Of a stretch of DNA of 64,000 nucleotides, positions 48,361 through 61,696 are shown in pieces; within the stretch, counting starts at the first letter, position 1; every line of letters starts with the position of its first letter. Source of the stretch: Ventosimonas gracilis (GTDB taxonomy: Bacteria > Pseudomonadota > Gammaproteobacteria > Pseudomonadales > Pseudomonadaceae); assembly GCF_001580025.1 (NCBI RefSeq), contig NZ_LSZO01000217.1, positions 1-64,000 on the forward strand, given 5' to 3'. Below the pieces are notes generated by a model. That model did not search any database, was not told the DNA's origin, and saw only the letters and a list, made by a program, of their open reading frames with translations. The position numbers and the translations under genes were made by a program.

Positions 48361-49176
48361 TTATTGGGTTGCCGCTACCGCCTGCTGCACGGATTCTTCC
48401 ACCATCCGTTCAAAGTCTCCGGCATCTTTACGTCTGCGCAGATAAATATTGAGGGTAGCGAGATCAGCCGCAGACATCTCGCGGGAAAGCCCAAAAGCCA
48501 CGTAGCCTTTTTCCAGTGCCGGATTTAAAGGTACTTGCTGGTACCCGGGATTAGTGGCCAGTGTGGTCAGTTGCTCAATGCTGTCACCCGCCCATATATC
48601 CACACGGCGGCTCATCAGGCCAAGACGCACCTCATCAATAGCGGGCAACAGTTGCACGGTCGCTTGTTTGATGATCGGTTTAAGCGCTGCGGCATGCGTG
48701 CTGCCCGCCTGTGTGCCGATGACCACGCCGACTTTGTCATAATCCATGATGGTATTGCCCGCAGTGGCAAACTTGGGATTGTTTTTGTACATGACAAAAG
48801 CCGTTTCCGAGGACACCACCGGATCAGAAAACGCCACCACCAAGGAGCGTGCAGGCGTTGGGTTAAGTGCCAGTGCCATATCCCATTTATTGCTTTGCAG
48901 GCCCGCCACCAAGTTATCCCAGGTGGCATCGACAAATTCGACTTTCACGTTAAGCACCTGCTCGCCGAAATCGCGGCATAGGTCTGCATGAATACCGCTG
49001 TACTGCCCACTTTTCGGGTCGCGCATCACATAAACCGGTGCAGGTGCCGCCCCGCAGCGCAATACGCCTTTCTTTTGAATGGTGCTCCATGAACTTTCTG
49101 CTTGAGCCGGGGCTTGCAGCAGCAGTGCGCTGGCGGCAGCGAAAGCGACAAGGGCGATTTTGGCTGGCTGGAACAT
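48361..49176 (-). CDS. Periplasmic amino acid-binding protein (family 3), paralogue
   Basis: A 271-residue solute-binding protein with a signal peptide (MFQPAKIALVAFAAASALLL then QAPAQA) and the same core blocks as its neighbour (KKGVLRCGAAPAPVYVM, LCRDFGEQVLNVKVEFVDAT, NKWDMALALNPTPARSLVVA). The ATG at 49176 has AGGAGA upstream; 14 more open codons before it are not signal-like. It is the first gene of the island, so the operon promoter should lie in the origin-like region just upstream. Confidence 0.9.
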   Translation of the reverse strand: MFQPAKIALVAFAAASALLLQAPAQAESSWSTIQKKGVLRCGAAPAPVYVMRDPKSGQYSGIHADLCRDFGEQVLNVKVEFVDATWDNLVAGLQSNKWDMALALNPTPARSLVVAFSDPVVSSETAFVMYKNNPKFATAGNTIMDYDKVGVVIGTQAGSTHAAALKPIIKQATVQLLPAIDEVRLGLMSRRVDIWAGDSIEQLTTLATNPGYQQVPLNPALEKGYVAFGLSREMSAADLATLNIYLRRRKDAGDFERMVEESVQQAVAATQ

Positions 49177-49703
49177 ATCAGACTCTCCTTGAGTTTTTGT
49201 TGGATTACTTGAGGACAAGCTTCAGCGTCATGCTTTATGTGTGCAATGCTGCATTCAGCAAACTCCACAATATAGACCTTGCAAATTCTTTGTCAATAGC
49301 CTGGTGAGGATTTTGCTGATTTTTAAAGAACAACCCGCCTGCGGCTCGCTTAAGCCCTGTGCAAAACCCCTCGCAAACCCTGCCGATAAGCCTGTGCAGA
49401 GCCTTCGGCAAAACCTGCCTGTGCATAACCTGCCTGGTTATACACAGTATTTTCTTCGCTTATCCTTAAGCTAAAGCCTTTCCATCCGCAGACTTATCCT
49501 GCTCGGCAAGGTCTGGCAGGTTCTGCCTTGGCAAGAGTTATCCACAGAAAAAAGCCTCACTAGTAAAAAAAACAACAAAGAGCTTTATATAAAGACTTTT
49601 CTATTATTTTGATGTGGCAAGGTTTAAGTTCTAAAGACTCAGCTTTCTGAAAAAGACCAGGCGCTCTATACTTTCAGGCTTATTTTTTAGCTTTGAGGTG
49701 CGC
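49177..49703. other. oriC: Candidate replication origin region upstream of mnmG
   Basis: A 527-base gene-free stretch between divergent genes. DnaA-box-like 9-mers: TTATCCACA at 49538-49546 (+, perfect), TTATACACA at 49438-49446 (+), TTATGCACA at 49420-49428 (-), TTTTGCACA at 49358-49366 (-), and CTATCCACA at 49709-49717 (+, inside mnmG). An AT-rich tract at about 49560-49620, with an A-run and TTTATATAAAG, could be the unwinding element. In Escherichia coli and relatives oriC lies next to mnmG; in Pseudomonas it lies next to dnaA. The island promoter must also lie here. Confidence 0.5.
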
Positions 49704-51572
49704 TTGGACTATCCACAGCGTTTTGATGTGATTGTGGTCGGCGGCGGCCATGCGGGAACGGAAGCGGCCCTTGCAGCCGCACGGATGGGTGCGAGGGCGC
49801 TGCTGCTGACGCACAATCTGGAAACCTTGGGGCAAATGAGCTGCAACCCATCCATCGGCGGCATCGGCAAAAGTCATCTGGTACGCGAGGTGGATGCCTT
49901 GGGCGGGGTGATGGCGTGCGCGACGGATGTCAGTGGCATTCAATTTCGTGTACTTAACAGTCGCAAAGGCCCTGCGGTTCGCGCCACTCGTGCGCAAGCA
50001 GACCGCCTGCTGTACAAAGCCGCCGTGCGGCAAACGCTGGAAAATCAACCCAACCTGTATTTATTCCAACAAAGCTGTGATGACCTGGTGCTCGAAGGCG
50101 ATAAGGTCAAAGGCGTGGTCACGCAAATGGGCTTGCGTTTTTATGCACCCACTGTAGTGCTCACCAGCGGCACCTTTTTGGGCGGATTGCTGCATATTGG
50201 TCTACAAAAACAAGCCGGTGGCAGAGCGGGAGATGCGCCTTCCATTGCGCTGGCAGACAAACTGCGCGAATTGCCGCTACGTGTAGCAAGGCTTAAAACC
50301 GGAACGCCCCCACGGATTGACGGGCGCACGGTGGATTTTTCCAAAATGAAGGAACAATTCGGCGATACCCCGCTGCCGGTCATGTCCTTCTTGGGCAAGG
50401 CGGAACAACATCCCGCGCAACGCTGCTGCTGGATTACTCAAACCAACCCGCAAACCCACGAGATTATCGCCGCCAATCTTGACCGCTCGCCGATGTACTC
50501 TGGCGTGATTGAAGGTATCGGCCCGCGTTATTGCCCATCAATTGAAGATAAAATCCATCGTTTTGCCGGTAAAGACAGTCATCAGATTTTTATTGAGCCA
50601 GAAGGTTTAACCACACACGAGCTATATCCCAACGGTATTTCCACCTCACTGCCTTTTGATGTGCAATTAGCCGTTGTTCGCTCAATTGCCGGACTGGAAC
50701 AAGCGCATATCTTGCGCCCGGGTTATGCCATTGAGTACGACTTTTTTGACCCGCGTGACTTAAAAAGTTCGCTGGAAACTAAACACATCGGCGGATTGTT
50801 CTTTGCCGGACAAATCAACGGCACCACCGGCTATGAAGAAGCCGCCGCGCAAGGCTTATTAGCCGGATGTAATGCCGCGCTGCAAGTGCAAGATAAAGAA
50901 CCTTGGTGCCCAAGACGCGATCAAGCCTATTTAGGGGTATTGGTGGATGATTTATTAACTCAAGGCGCGCCCGAACCTTATCGCATGTTTACTTCACGCG
51001 CCGAATACCGTTTACAGTTGCGCGAAGATAATGCCGATTTACGGCTAACCGAAATAGGCCGTCACTTAGGTTTAGTGGATGATCAGCGCTGGGCGGCTTT
51101 TTGCAGAAAACGCGAGGCGATTGAACAAGAACAGCAGCGTTTAAAAGCCACCTGGGTTCAGCCCAACAGCACCGAGGCGCAGCGCTTTGCCAAGCAGTTT
51201 GGCAGCACACTGACCCATGAATATAATCTAAATGCTTTACTGGCAAGACCGGAAGTTACTTACTGCAAGCTGCTAGAGGCTTGTGAATTACTGCCAGCAG
51301 AAGCTGCAGTGGCGCAGCAAGTGGAAACACAAATTAAATACCAAGGTTATTTAACTCGCCAGCAAGAAGAGATTGAACGGCTTAAAAATGCTGAACAAAT
51401 CAAGCTGCCGGATGCGTTGGATTATTCACAAATAGGTGGATTATCCAAAGAAATCCAGCTAAAACTCGCCGCCACTCGTCCACAAACCTTAGGACAAGCA
51501 GGGCGTATTGCAGGGGTTACGCCAGCCGCTTTGTCGCTTTTATTAATTTATCTAAAAAATACCAAGAGCTAG
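49704..51572 (+). CDS. mnmG: tRNA uridine 5-carboxymethylaminomethyl modification enzyme MnmG (GidA)
   Basis: MnmG, with MnmE, modifies the wobble uridine of several tRNAs. The 622 residues include the FAD loop [70 protein letters not shown] and the C-terminal helical domain. I take the TTG at 49704 as start, because GAGGTG stands 3-8 bases before it and the protein then begins MDYPQRFDV, close to known MnmG starts. A GTG two codons earlier has no ribosome site. mnmE, normally just upstream in Pseudomonas, is not here. Confidence 0.95.
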   Translation: MDYPQRFDVIVVGGGHAGTEAALAAARMGARALLLTHNLETLGQMSCNPSIGGIGKSHLVREVDALGGVMACATDVSGIQFRVLNSRKGPAVRATRAQADRLLYKAAVRQTLENQPNLYLFQQSCDDLVLEGDKVKGVVTQMGLRFYAPTVVLTSGTFLGGLLHIGLQKQAGGRAGDAPSIALADKLRELPLRVARLKTGTPPRIDGRTVDFSKMKEQFGDTPLPVMSFLGKAEQHPAQRCCWITQTNPQTHEIIAANLDRSPMYSGVIEGIGPRYCPSIEDKIHRFAGKDSHQIFIEPEGLTTHELYPNGISTSLPFDVQLAVVRSIAGLEQAHILRPGYAIEYDFFDPRDLKSSLETKHIGGLFFAGQINGTTGYEEAAAQGLLAGCNAALQVQDKEPWCPRRDQAYLGVLVDDLLTQGAPEPYRMFTSRAEYRLQLREDNADLRLTEIGRHLGLVDDQRWAAFCRKREAIEQEQQRLKATWVQPNSTEAQRFAKQFGSTLTHEYNLNALLARPEVTYCKLLEACELLPAEAAVAQQVETQIKYQGYLTRQQEEIERLKNAEQIKLPDALDYSQIGGLSKEIQLKLAATRPQTLGQAGRIAGVTPAALSLLLIYLKNTKS

Positions 51573-51588
51573 CTAAAGTGGTACAAGG

Positions 51589-52224
51589 ATGAGCGGGTTA
51601 TTGGCTGAACTTAAGCAAGGTTTAAATGCATTAAATCTTGAAATAAGCGCTTTGCAACAGCAAAAGTTGCTGGATTATCTGGCCTTGTTGGTTAAATGGA
51701 ATAAGGCTTATAACTTAACAGCAGTACGTGATCCAAACGAAATGGTTTCCCGCCATTTGCTGGATAGTTTAAGTATTGCCCCTTGGATTAAACCCATCAT
51801 CGGGCGCTTTTTGGACGTGGGCAGTGGCGGCGGATTGCCGGGCGTACCGCTGGCTATTGTCTTTCCTGAAAAAAACTGGACACTGGTCGATAGTATCGGC
51901 AAAAAGGTGCGCTTTCTAATCCAGGTTAAACTGCAATTAAACTTGGATAATCTGCAAGCCGTACAAACGCGGATTGAGCAGTTGCAGACCGATACACCCT
52001 TTAACGGTATTGTTTCAAGGGCCTTTAGTGAAGTGGCCGACTTTGCCGAAAAAACCCGCCATTTGGGCGACAGCCAAACCCATTGGCTGGCCATGAAAGG
52101 CGCGGCAATGGCTGAAGAATTACAGCAACTGCCGAAGGATTTTCACTGCGCGGCAAACCACTTAGTTAAAGTTCCCGGTTGCCAAGCACGGCGTCATCTG
52201 TTGATATTGCGCCGCACTGCTTAA
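51589..52224 (+). CDS. rsmG: 16S rRNA (guanine527-N7)-methyltransferase
   Basis: RsmG (GidB) methylates G527 of 16S rRNA with SAM. The 211 residues contain [20 protein letters not shown], the SAM loop [31 protein letters not shown] and [11 protein letters not shown]. It follows mnmG by 16 bases, the order found in most proteobacteria. Confidence 0.96.
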   Translation: MSGLLAELKQGLNALNLEISALQQQKLLDYLALLVKWNKAYNLTAVRDPNEMVSRHLLDSLSIAPWIKPIIGRFLDVGSGGGLPGVPLAIVFPEKNWTLVDSIGKKVRFLIQVKLQLNLDNLQAVQTRIEQLQTDTPFNGIVSRAFSEVADFAEKTRHLGDSQTHWLAMKGAAMAEELQQLPKDFHCAANHLVKVPGCQARRHLLILRRTA

Positions 52225-52257
52225 TTTTTAATCCATCTTCAATCAAGAGCCGCGCCT

Positions 52258-53046
52258 ATGGCCAAAGTGTTTGCGATAGCCAATCAAAAAGGCGGAGTGG
52301 GTAAAACCACCACCTGCATCAATCTGGCCGCCTCGCTGGCCGAAACGCGCCGCCATGTGCTACTGATAGACCTCGACCCGCAAGGCAACGCCACCACCGG
52401 CAGCGGTATCGACAAACTGGCGCTTAGCCACTCCATCCACGAAGTCTTGACCGGCGAATGTGACCTGATCGAAGCCATGCAGTTTTGCGAACAGGGCGGC
52501 TATCAACTGCTGCCGGCTAATCGCAATTTAACCGCCGCCGAGGTTAGCCTGCTGCAAATGTCCGGCAAAGAGGCCAGGTTGCGCAAGGCGCTCGAACCGG
52601 TGCGCGAGAATTACGATTACATCCTGATTGACTGCCCGCCCTCGCTATCCATGCTCACCATTAACGCGCTGGTCGCCGCCGACGGGGTGATTATCCCGAT
52701 GCAGTGCGAGTATTACGCACTCGAAGGCTTGACCGATTTAATGGCCTCGATTGAGCGAATCGGTGCGCGGTTTAATCCAGCGCTTAAAATTGAAGGATTA
52801 CTGCGCACCATGGTTGACACGCGCATCAGCCTGACCCAAGACGTGAGTGAGCAGCTTAAACAACATTTTGCCGAGCGCCTTTACAACACCGTAATTCCGC
52901 GCAATGTGCGCCTTGCAGAAGCGCCGAGTTTTGGTCTTCCGGCGCTGGCTTACGACAAAACATCACGAGGCGCACAGGCTTATCTGGCGCTAGCCGGAGA
53001 AATCGCCCGTCGGCAGCGTAAAGCGCAGCAAAGCGGCACAAATTAA
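52258..53046 (+). CDS. parA: Chromosome partitioning ATPase ParA
   Basis: ParA (Soj) is the ATPase that moves ParB-bound origins. The 262 residues begin with the deviant Walker A IANQKGGVGKTTTCINLAAS (Lys11, Lys16), then LLIDLDPQGNATTGSG and DYILIDCPPSLSMLTINAL. The short N terminus without a DNA-binding domain marks the chromosomal type. parB follows after 9 bases. Confidence 0.96.
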   Translation: MAKVFAIANQKGGVGKTTTCINLAASLAETRRHVLLIDLDPQGNATTGSGIDKLALSHSIHEVLTGECDLIEAMQFCEQGGYQLLPANRNLTAAEVSLLQMSGKEARLRKALEPVRENYDYILIDCPPSLSMLTINALVAADGVIIPMQCEYYALEGLTDLMASIERIGARFNPALKIEGLLRTMVDTRISLTQDVSEQLKQHFAERLYNTVIPRNVRLAEAPSFGLPALAYDKTSRGAQAYLALAGEIARRQRKAQQSGTN

Positions 53047-53055
53047 GAGGACGTT

Positions 53056-53922
53056 ATGGCGGTAAAAAAAAGAGGACTGGGGCGCGGCTTGGATGCCCTG
53101 CTGGGCGGCGGCAGCGAGCTGTTGCAAGAGCAAGCCAGCAATGCCGGTCGCGACGAATTACAGCATCTGCCGCTGGACCTGATTTCGCGTGGCAAATACC
53201 AGCCGCGCCGTGATATGGACCCAGCAATGCTGGAAGAACTCGCCAATTCCATCAAAGCGCAAGGCGTTATGCAGCCTGTGGTGGTGCGTCCGATAGGTCA
53301 AGGTCGCTATGAACTGATAGCCGGTGAGAGGCGCTGGCGAGCCAGTAGCCAAGCAGGTCTAAGCAAAATCCCCGCCTTGATACGCGAAGTCCCCGATGAA
53401 ACCGCCATCGCCCTGGCGCTGATTGAAAATATCCAGCGCGAAGACCTAAATCCGATCGAAGAAGCGCTCGCCCTGCAACGGCTGCAACAGGAATTTGAAC
53501 TCACCCAACAGCAAGTCGCCGAAGCGGTCGGTAAATCACGCGCCAGCGTCGCCAACTTACTGCGACTGATCAGTCTGCCGGAAGAAGTGAAAACCCTGCT
53601 TGCGCATGGCGACCTGGAAATGGGGCACGCCCGCGCCTTATTGGGATTACCCGAAGAACGCCAAAGCGAAGGCGCACGCAGGGTAGTCGCCGATTCGCTT
53701 AATGTGCGGCAAACCGAAGCCTTGGTCAGACTTTGGCTGGCCGCTAAACCTCAAAGCAAGCCGCTACCAATAGACCCGGACATCAGCCGTCTGGAAAGAC
53801 GCTTGGCCGAAAAACTAGGCGCTGCCGTGCATATCAAACACAGCGCCAAAGGCCGCGGGCAACTGGTTATCCGCTACGACTCGCTCGACGCGTTGCAAGG
53901 CGTGCTGGCACATATCCAATAA
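53056..53922 (+). CDS. parB: Chromosome partitioning protein ParB
   Basis: ParB binds parS sites and, with CTP, spreads along DNA. The 288 residues have the N-terminal KRGLGRGLDALLGGGSELL, the CTPase motifs QPRRDMD and LIAGERRWRASSQAGL, the ALIENIQREDLNPIEEA block, a helix-turn-helix (LTQQQVAEAVGKSRASVANLL) and a C-terminal dimerisation domain. I searched by eye for parS 16-mers (GTTTCACGTGAAAC-like or GTTCCACGTGGAAC) in the neighbourhood and saw none. Confidence 0.96.
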   Translation: MAVKKRGLGRGLDALLGGGSELLQEQASNAGRDELQHLPLDLISRGKYQPRRDMDPAMLEELANSIKAQGVMQPVVVRPIGQGRYELIAGERRWRASSQAGLSKIPALIREVPDETAIALALIENIQREDLNPIEEALALQRLQQEFELTQQQVAEAVGKSRASVANLLRLISLPEEVKTLLAHGDLEMGHARALLGLPEERQSEGARRVVADSLNVRQTEALVRLWLAAKPQSKPLPIDPDISRLERRLAEKLGAAVHIKHSAKGRGQLVIRYDSLDALQGVLAHIQ

Positions 53923-53935
53923 GCGCTTTTAGCGG

Positions 53936-53964
53936 TTGAACCGGCATTGCACAGCCTTTATACT
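53936..53964 (+). promoter_or_regulatory. Predicted sigma-70 promoter of the atp operon
   Basis: TTGAAC (53936-53941) and TATACT (53959-53964) are separated by 17 bases, about 100 bases before atpI and 13 bases after the parB stop. A partial hairpin follows at about 53966-53993. Confidence 0.6.
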
Positions 53965-54062
53965 CTGCCGCGCTTTTGTCCAAGAAAGCGGCAAACACAG
54001 CACATACAGCTACAACACATAAGTTTTTTACGAGATCAGGCAGGACGCAAGGACAAAAATAA

Positions 54063-55374
<1,312 letters not shown>

Positions 55375-55381
55375 ATCCCCG

Positions 55382-55415
55382 CTGTTTTTTATTGAAGTGC
55401 TTTAATAAAAAACAG
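55382..55415 (+). promoter_or_regulatory. 12-bp A/U-rich hairpin between atpB and atpE
   Basis: CTGTTTTTTATT (55382-55393) and AATAAAAAACAG (55404-55415) are perfectly complementary with a 10-base loop, 34 bases before the atpE start. The atpE leader of E. coli is a known strong translation initiation region that gives excess c subunit; this hairpin may act in mRNA processing or translation of atpE. Confidence 0.6.
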
Positions 55416-55428
55416 TATTTGCAAATGA

Positions 55429-55707
<279 letters not shown>

Positions 55708-55755
55708 CCTCGCGCTGATTTTGGCAATAAACCAACCAACCCGCGAGGTGCTGCT

Positions 55756-56226
55756 GTGAACATAAACGCCACTTTGATTTTTCAAGGCATAGCGTTCTTT
55801 ATCTTTGTCGTCTTTTGCATGAAATTTATCTGGCCGCCGGTTATCCGTGCACTGGAAGAAAGGCAAAAGAAGATCGCCGAAGGATTGGACGCCGCCAATC
55901 GCGCCGAGCGCGACTTGGATTTGGCGAAAGAAAAAATAACCGGCCAGTTGCGCGAGGCCAAAGAGCAGGCGGCTGAAATTATCGAGCAGGCGAAAAAGCG
56001 CGCCTCTGTCATGGTCGACGAAGCCCGCGAACAGGCCAAAGTTGAAGCCGAGCGCGTTAAAACGCAGGCCAGGGCGGAAATCGAGCAGGAAGTTGCCGCC
56101 ATTAAAGAGGCGCTGCGTGTACAACTGGGTGCTTTAGCGGTCAGCGGGGCAGAAAAAATCCTCGGGAAGGCCGTTGATGCCAAGGCACACGACCAACTGC
56201 TGGGTCAGCTGGCGGCGCAGATTTAA
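55756..56226 (+). CDS. atpF: ATP synthase F0 subunit b
   Basis: The 156-residue stator subunit has one N-terminal membrane helix ([20 protein letters not shown], followed by [14 protein letters not shown]) and a long coiled coil rich in Glu, Ala and Lys to the end. Two copies form the peripheral stalk. The start is GTG or ATG-like at 55756 as read (GTGAACATAAACGCC), with GAGGTG upstream. Confidence 0.95.
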   Translation: MNINATLIFQGIAFFIFVVFCMKFIWPPVIRALEERQKKIAEGLDAANRAERDLDLAKEKITGQLREAKEQAAEIIEQAKKRASVMVDEAREQAKVEAERVKTQARAEIEQEVAAIKEALRVQLGALAVSGAEKILGKAVDAKAHDQLLGQLAAQI

Positions 56227-56235
56227 GGAACGGTT

Positions 56236-56772
56236 ATGGCAGAGCTTTCCACATTGGCGCGGCCTTATGCCAAAGCCGCTTTTGTGCATGCTAAAGCGGC
56301 GGCGCAACTTTCTGCTTGGTCTGCCATGTTGCAACTGGCGGCGCAACTTGCAAGCGATGCAAAAGTTAAGGCTTTGCTGAGTTCACCTGAGCGTAGCAGC
56401 GGCTTAAAAGCCGCGCAGTTTAATCAGGTGGCCGCCGAGGCTTTCGATCAAGCGCAGCAAAACTTTATTGGCGTACTGGCTGAAAACCGCCGCCTGTTAC
56501 TGCTGCCACAAATTTATGAGCAGTTTGAACAGTACCGTGCTGAACAGGAAAAATCGCTCGATGTGCAAGTTATTAGTGCTTTTGCACTTGATGATGCACA
56601 ACAAGAGCAGCTTAAAAGCGCACTCAGCAAACGCCTTGCGCGTGAAATACGCCTTGAGTTGGTCTTGGATAAAAGTCTGATTGGCGGCGTGTTAATTAAA
56701 GCCGGTGATACGGTTATCGATGGCTCAATACGTGGCAAGCTGGAAAAACTGGCCGAAGCATTAAAATCCTAA
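56236..56772 (+). CDS. atpH: ATP synthase F1 subunit delta
   Basis: The 178-residue delta subunit links the b stalk to the alpha3beta3 head. It starts [20 protein letters not shown], the family signature, and ends with [20 protein letters not shown] and [16 protein letters not shown]. It lies 9 bases after atpF. Confidence 0.96.
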   Translation: MAELSTLARPYAKAAFVHAKAAAQLSAWSAMLQLAAQLASDAKVKALLSSPERSSGLKAAQFNQVAAEAFDQAQQNFIGVLAENRRLLLLPQIYEQFEQYRAEQEKSLDVQVISAFALDDAQQEQLKSALSKRLAREIRLELVLDKSLIGGVLIKAGDTVIDGSIRGKLEKLAEALKS

Positions 56773-56810
56773 CAGCCAATAGAAGGCTTTAGCGAAGGGG
56801 CAACTACACC

Positions 56811-58355
56811 ATGCAGCAACTTAATCCCTCTGAAATTAGCGAAATTATTAAAGGTCGCATTGAAAATCTCGATGTGACCGCGCAGCCTCGTAATGAAGGC
56901 ACCATTGTTTCCGTATCGGACGGAATCGTGCGTATTTATGGTCTGGCCGATGTGATGTATGGCGAGATGATTGAATTTCCTGGTGGCCTTTATGGCATGG
57001 CGCTTAACCTGGAACGCGATTCCGTTGGCGCGGTGGTGCTGGGTAATTATTTAAATCTGGCCGAAGGGCAAAGCGCCAAATGCACCGGCCGTATTCTGGA
57101 AGTTCCGGTGGGCCCTGAACTTTTGGGTCGCGTGGTGGATGCGCTGGGCAATCCGATTGACGGCAAAGGCGCGATTAATGCCAAACTGACCGACGCGGTA
57201 GAAAAAGTCGCCCCCGGGGTTATCTGGCGTAAATCGGTAGACCAGCCGGTGCAGACCGGTTACAAGTCGGTTGACTCGATGATTCCGATTGGCCGTGGTC
57301 AACGCGAGTTGATTATTGGCGACCGCCAAATTGGTAAAACCGCGCTCGCCGTTGATGCCATCATTAACCAGAAAAACAGTGGCATTAAATGCGTTTATGT
57401 AGCGATTGGTCAGAAACAATCCACCATTGCCAACGTGGTGCGCAAGTTGGAAGAACACGGTGCACTGGAAAACACCGTCGTGGTCGCAGCTTCCGCTTCT
57501 GAATCCGCCGCATTGCAATACCTTGCGCCTTATTCCGGTTGCACCATGGGCGAATACTTTCGCGATCGTGGCGAAGATGCGCTGATTATTTATGACGACC
57601 TCTCCAAACAAGCGGTGGCTTATCGGCAGATTTCCCTGCTGCTGCGCCGCCCGCCGGGTCGTGAAGCCTATCCGGGTGACGTGTTCTATCTCCACAGCCG
57701 CCTGCTGGAACGCGCCTCGCGTGTTTCTGCCGACTATGTGGAAAAGTTCACCGGCGGTGAAGTTAAAGGCAAAACCGGTTCATTAACCGCACTGCCGATT
57801 ATTGAAACCCAAGCCGGTGACGTTTCTGCATTTGTTCCCACCAACGTGATTTCCATTACCGACGGACAGATTTTCCTTGAATCGTCCATGTTTAACTCCG
57901 GCATTCGTCCGGCGGTTAACGCCGGTATTTCGGTATCGCGTGTCGGTGGTGCGGCGCAGACCAAAATCATTAAAAAACTGTCCGGCGGTATTCGTACTGC
58001 TCTGGCGCAGTACCGCGAGCTTGCCGCCTTTGCGCAGTTTGCCTCGGATTTGGATGAAGCCACGCGCAAGCAGCTTGACCACGGTCAGCGTGTGACTGAA
58101 CTGATGAAGCAAAAGCAATATGCGCCAATGAGCACGGCAGAAATGACGGTTTCCCTTTATGCAGCTGAGCGCGGTTACTTAACCGACGTGGAGGTTAATA
58201 AAGTAGGTGCTTTTGAAACTGCGTTGCTTGCTTGGTTTAATCATGAACAGGCCGATTTGCTCGCAAAAATCAACGAAAAAGGCGATTTTAACGACGAAAT
58301 AGACGCAGCGCTAAAAGCGGCTTTCGATCAGTTCAAGGCCACGCAAAGCTGGTAA
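56811..58355 (+). CDS. atpA: ATP synthase F1 subunit alpha
   Basis: The 514-residue non-catalytic nucleotide-binding subunit. It starts [20 protein letters not shown], has the P-loop [15 protein letters not shown] at about residue 170, the arginine finger region in [13 protein letters not shown] and [14 protein letters not shown] near the end. The length and motifs are standard. Confidence 0.98.
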   Translation: MQQLNPSEISEIIKGRIENLDVTAQPRNEGTIVSVSDGIVRIYGLADVMYGEMIEFPGGLYGMALNLERDSVGAVVLGNYLNLAEGQSAKCTGRILEVPVGPELLGRVVDALGNPIDGKGAINAKLTDAVEKVAPGVIWRKSVDQPVQTGYKSVDSMIPIGRGQRELIIGDRQIGKTALAVDAIINQKNSGIKCVYVAIGQKQSTIANVVRKLEEHGALENTVVVAASASESAALQYLAPYSGCTMGEYFRDRGEDALIIYDDLSKQAVAYRQISLLLRRPPGREAYPGDVFYLHSRLLERASRVSADYVEKFTGGEVKGKTGSLTALPIIETQAGDVSAFVPTNVISITDGQIFLESSMFNSGIRPAVNAGISVSRVGGAAQTKIIKKLSGGIRTALAQYRELAAFAQFASDLDEATRKQLDHGQRVTELMKQKQYAPMSTAEMTVSLYAAERGYLTDVEVNKVGAFETALLAWFNHEQADLLAKINEKGDFNDEIDAALKAAFDQFKATQSW

Positions 58356-58384
58356 GGCCGTTTAACCTTTAAGGCAGATGTCAT

Positions 58385-60648
<2,264 letters not shown>

Positions 60649-60660
60649 ATCCTGATATGC

Positions 60661-60682
60661 CACCGCCGTATCAACGGCGGTG
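60661..60682 (+). promoter_or_regulatory. Intercistronic hairpin between atpD and atpC
   Basis: CACCGCCGT (60661-60669) and ACGGCGGTG (60674-60682) form a perfect 9-bp stem with a 4-base loop, 12 bases after atpD. No T-run follows, so it more likely blocks exonuclease decay or tunes atpC expression than ends transcription. Confidence 0.6.
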
Positions 60683-60712
60683 GCAAAGGAAACATCTAAC
60701 AGAGGTGCAACT

Positions 60713-61138
60713 ATGGCTATTAGCGTTCACTGTGACATCGTCAGTGCCGAAGGCGAGATTTTCTCTGGATTGGTCGAAGGGTTAATTGCCCACGGCAATT
60801 TAGGCGACCTCGGTATTCACCCCGGTCATGCGCCGCTTATTACCGACTTAAAACCGGGTCCGGTTCGCTTAACCAAATCCGGCGGCGAAGAAGAAGTGTT
60901 TTATATCTCTGGTGGTTTTTTGGAGGTGCAGCCCAGCATGGTAAAAGTGCTGGCCGATACCGCCGTTCGCGCCAGCGATATTGACGAAGCCGCTGCGCAA
61001 GAAGCATTAAAAGCCGCTGAACAGGCGTTAAATGAAAAAGGCGCGGAGTTTAACTACGGCTCAGCCGCCGCGCATTTGGCAGAAATCGCCGCGCAGCTTC
61101 GTACCGTTCAGCAATTGCGTAAAAAATATGGAAGTTAA
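60713..61138 (+). CDS. atpC: ATP synthase F1 subunit epsilon
   Basis: The 141-residue epsilon subunit regulates the motor from the central stalk. It has the N-terminal beta sandwich ([40 protein letters not shown]) and a two-helix C-terminal end. The ATG at 60713 is the family start with AGAGG upstream; the frame is open 11 codons earlier across the hairpin. The last 180 bases have been duplicated downstream (61903-62063). Confidence 0.96.
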   Translation: MAISVHCDIVSAEGEIFSGLVEGLIAHGNLGDLGIHPGHAPLITDLKPGPVRLTKSGGEEEVFYISGGFLEVQPSMVKVLADTAVRASDIDEAAAQEALKAAEQALNEKGAEFNYGSAAAHLAEIAAQLRTVQQLRKKYGS

Positions 61139-61176
61139 ATCAGTGTAAAAACTGTAAACCAATACGAGGAATAATA

Positions 61177-61671
61177 ATGAAAACGCCTGAGCGTCGTTCG
61201 ATTAAACCCTCCCTTTTGCTTTTTACCCTGACGGCTGGTTTATTAACAGGCTCGCCGTCTTACGCAAAAGTTCCGGGCTGTTCTGATCAAGCAGCACACA
61301 ATTTGCTAATAAAAATAGCCCTTGATTCTTATAAGTACATGAAACAGGACCCGGAAAGACATCGGCTCTCTATTACTACAATCAGAACGCGCAGTACCGA
61401 CGATAAAACGGGTGCGCATGAATGTGCAGCTAATTTTGTTATTACCAATCCTGAAAATGGTAAGTGGTACAGCATCCCCATCACTTATTTAATAGAGCGT
61501 TTGGATAATTCCCCAGACTCTATTCACGTGGAAGTAGAAAATTTACAAGCAGGGGTTCGCCGAGCACTGCTTTGGAGCTATGTGGAAGACCCAATAGAAA
61601 TAACCCCAACCCCATGTTCAGAAGCTGAGTCTAAATCAAGCTGGATAGGGAAGAATCCTTGTAATGATTAG
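61177..61671 (+). CDS. Unrecognised secreted protein, paralogue without lipobox
   Basis: A 164-residue protein with an N-terminal signal (SLLLFTLTAGLLTGSPSYAK). The mature part has KVPGCSDQAAHNLLIKIALD, TIRTRSTDDKTGAHECAANF and TYLIERLDNSPDSIHVEVEN, with two conserved cysteines (PGC, HEC). I do not recognise the family. It is a tandem copy of the gene at 62102-62560. Where the other copy has the lipobox LLAGC, this one has LLTGS followed by a signal peptidase I-like SYA site, so it should be soluble in the periplasm rather than lipidated. Its C-terminal 20 residues, with a further Cys pair, differ fully from the paralogue. Confidence 0.75.
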   Translation: MKTPERRSIKPSLLLFTLTAGLLTGSPSYAKVPGCSDQAAHNLLIKIALDSYKYMKQDPERHRLSITTIRTRSTDDKTGAHECAANFVITNPENGKWYSIPITYLIERLDNSPDSIHVEVENLQAGVRRALLWSYVEDPIEITPTPCSEAESKSSWIGKNPCND

Positions 61672-61696
61672 CCCTCTCCCGCAAGCGGGAGAGGGG
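61671..61696. repeat. REP-like palindrome / terminator, duplicated copy A
   Basis: GCCCTCTCCCGC (61671-61682) and GCGGGAGAGGGG (61685-61696) enclose a short AA loop directly after the stop of the secreted-protein gene. It has a sister at 62591-62615 within the second duplication unit. Confidence 0.75.

Noticed and set aside
49177-54062. parS sites near parAB
   Set aside because: I looked for 16-bp parS palindromes near the candidate origin and saw none. A computed search of the whole genome would settle it.
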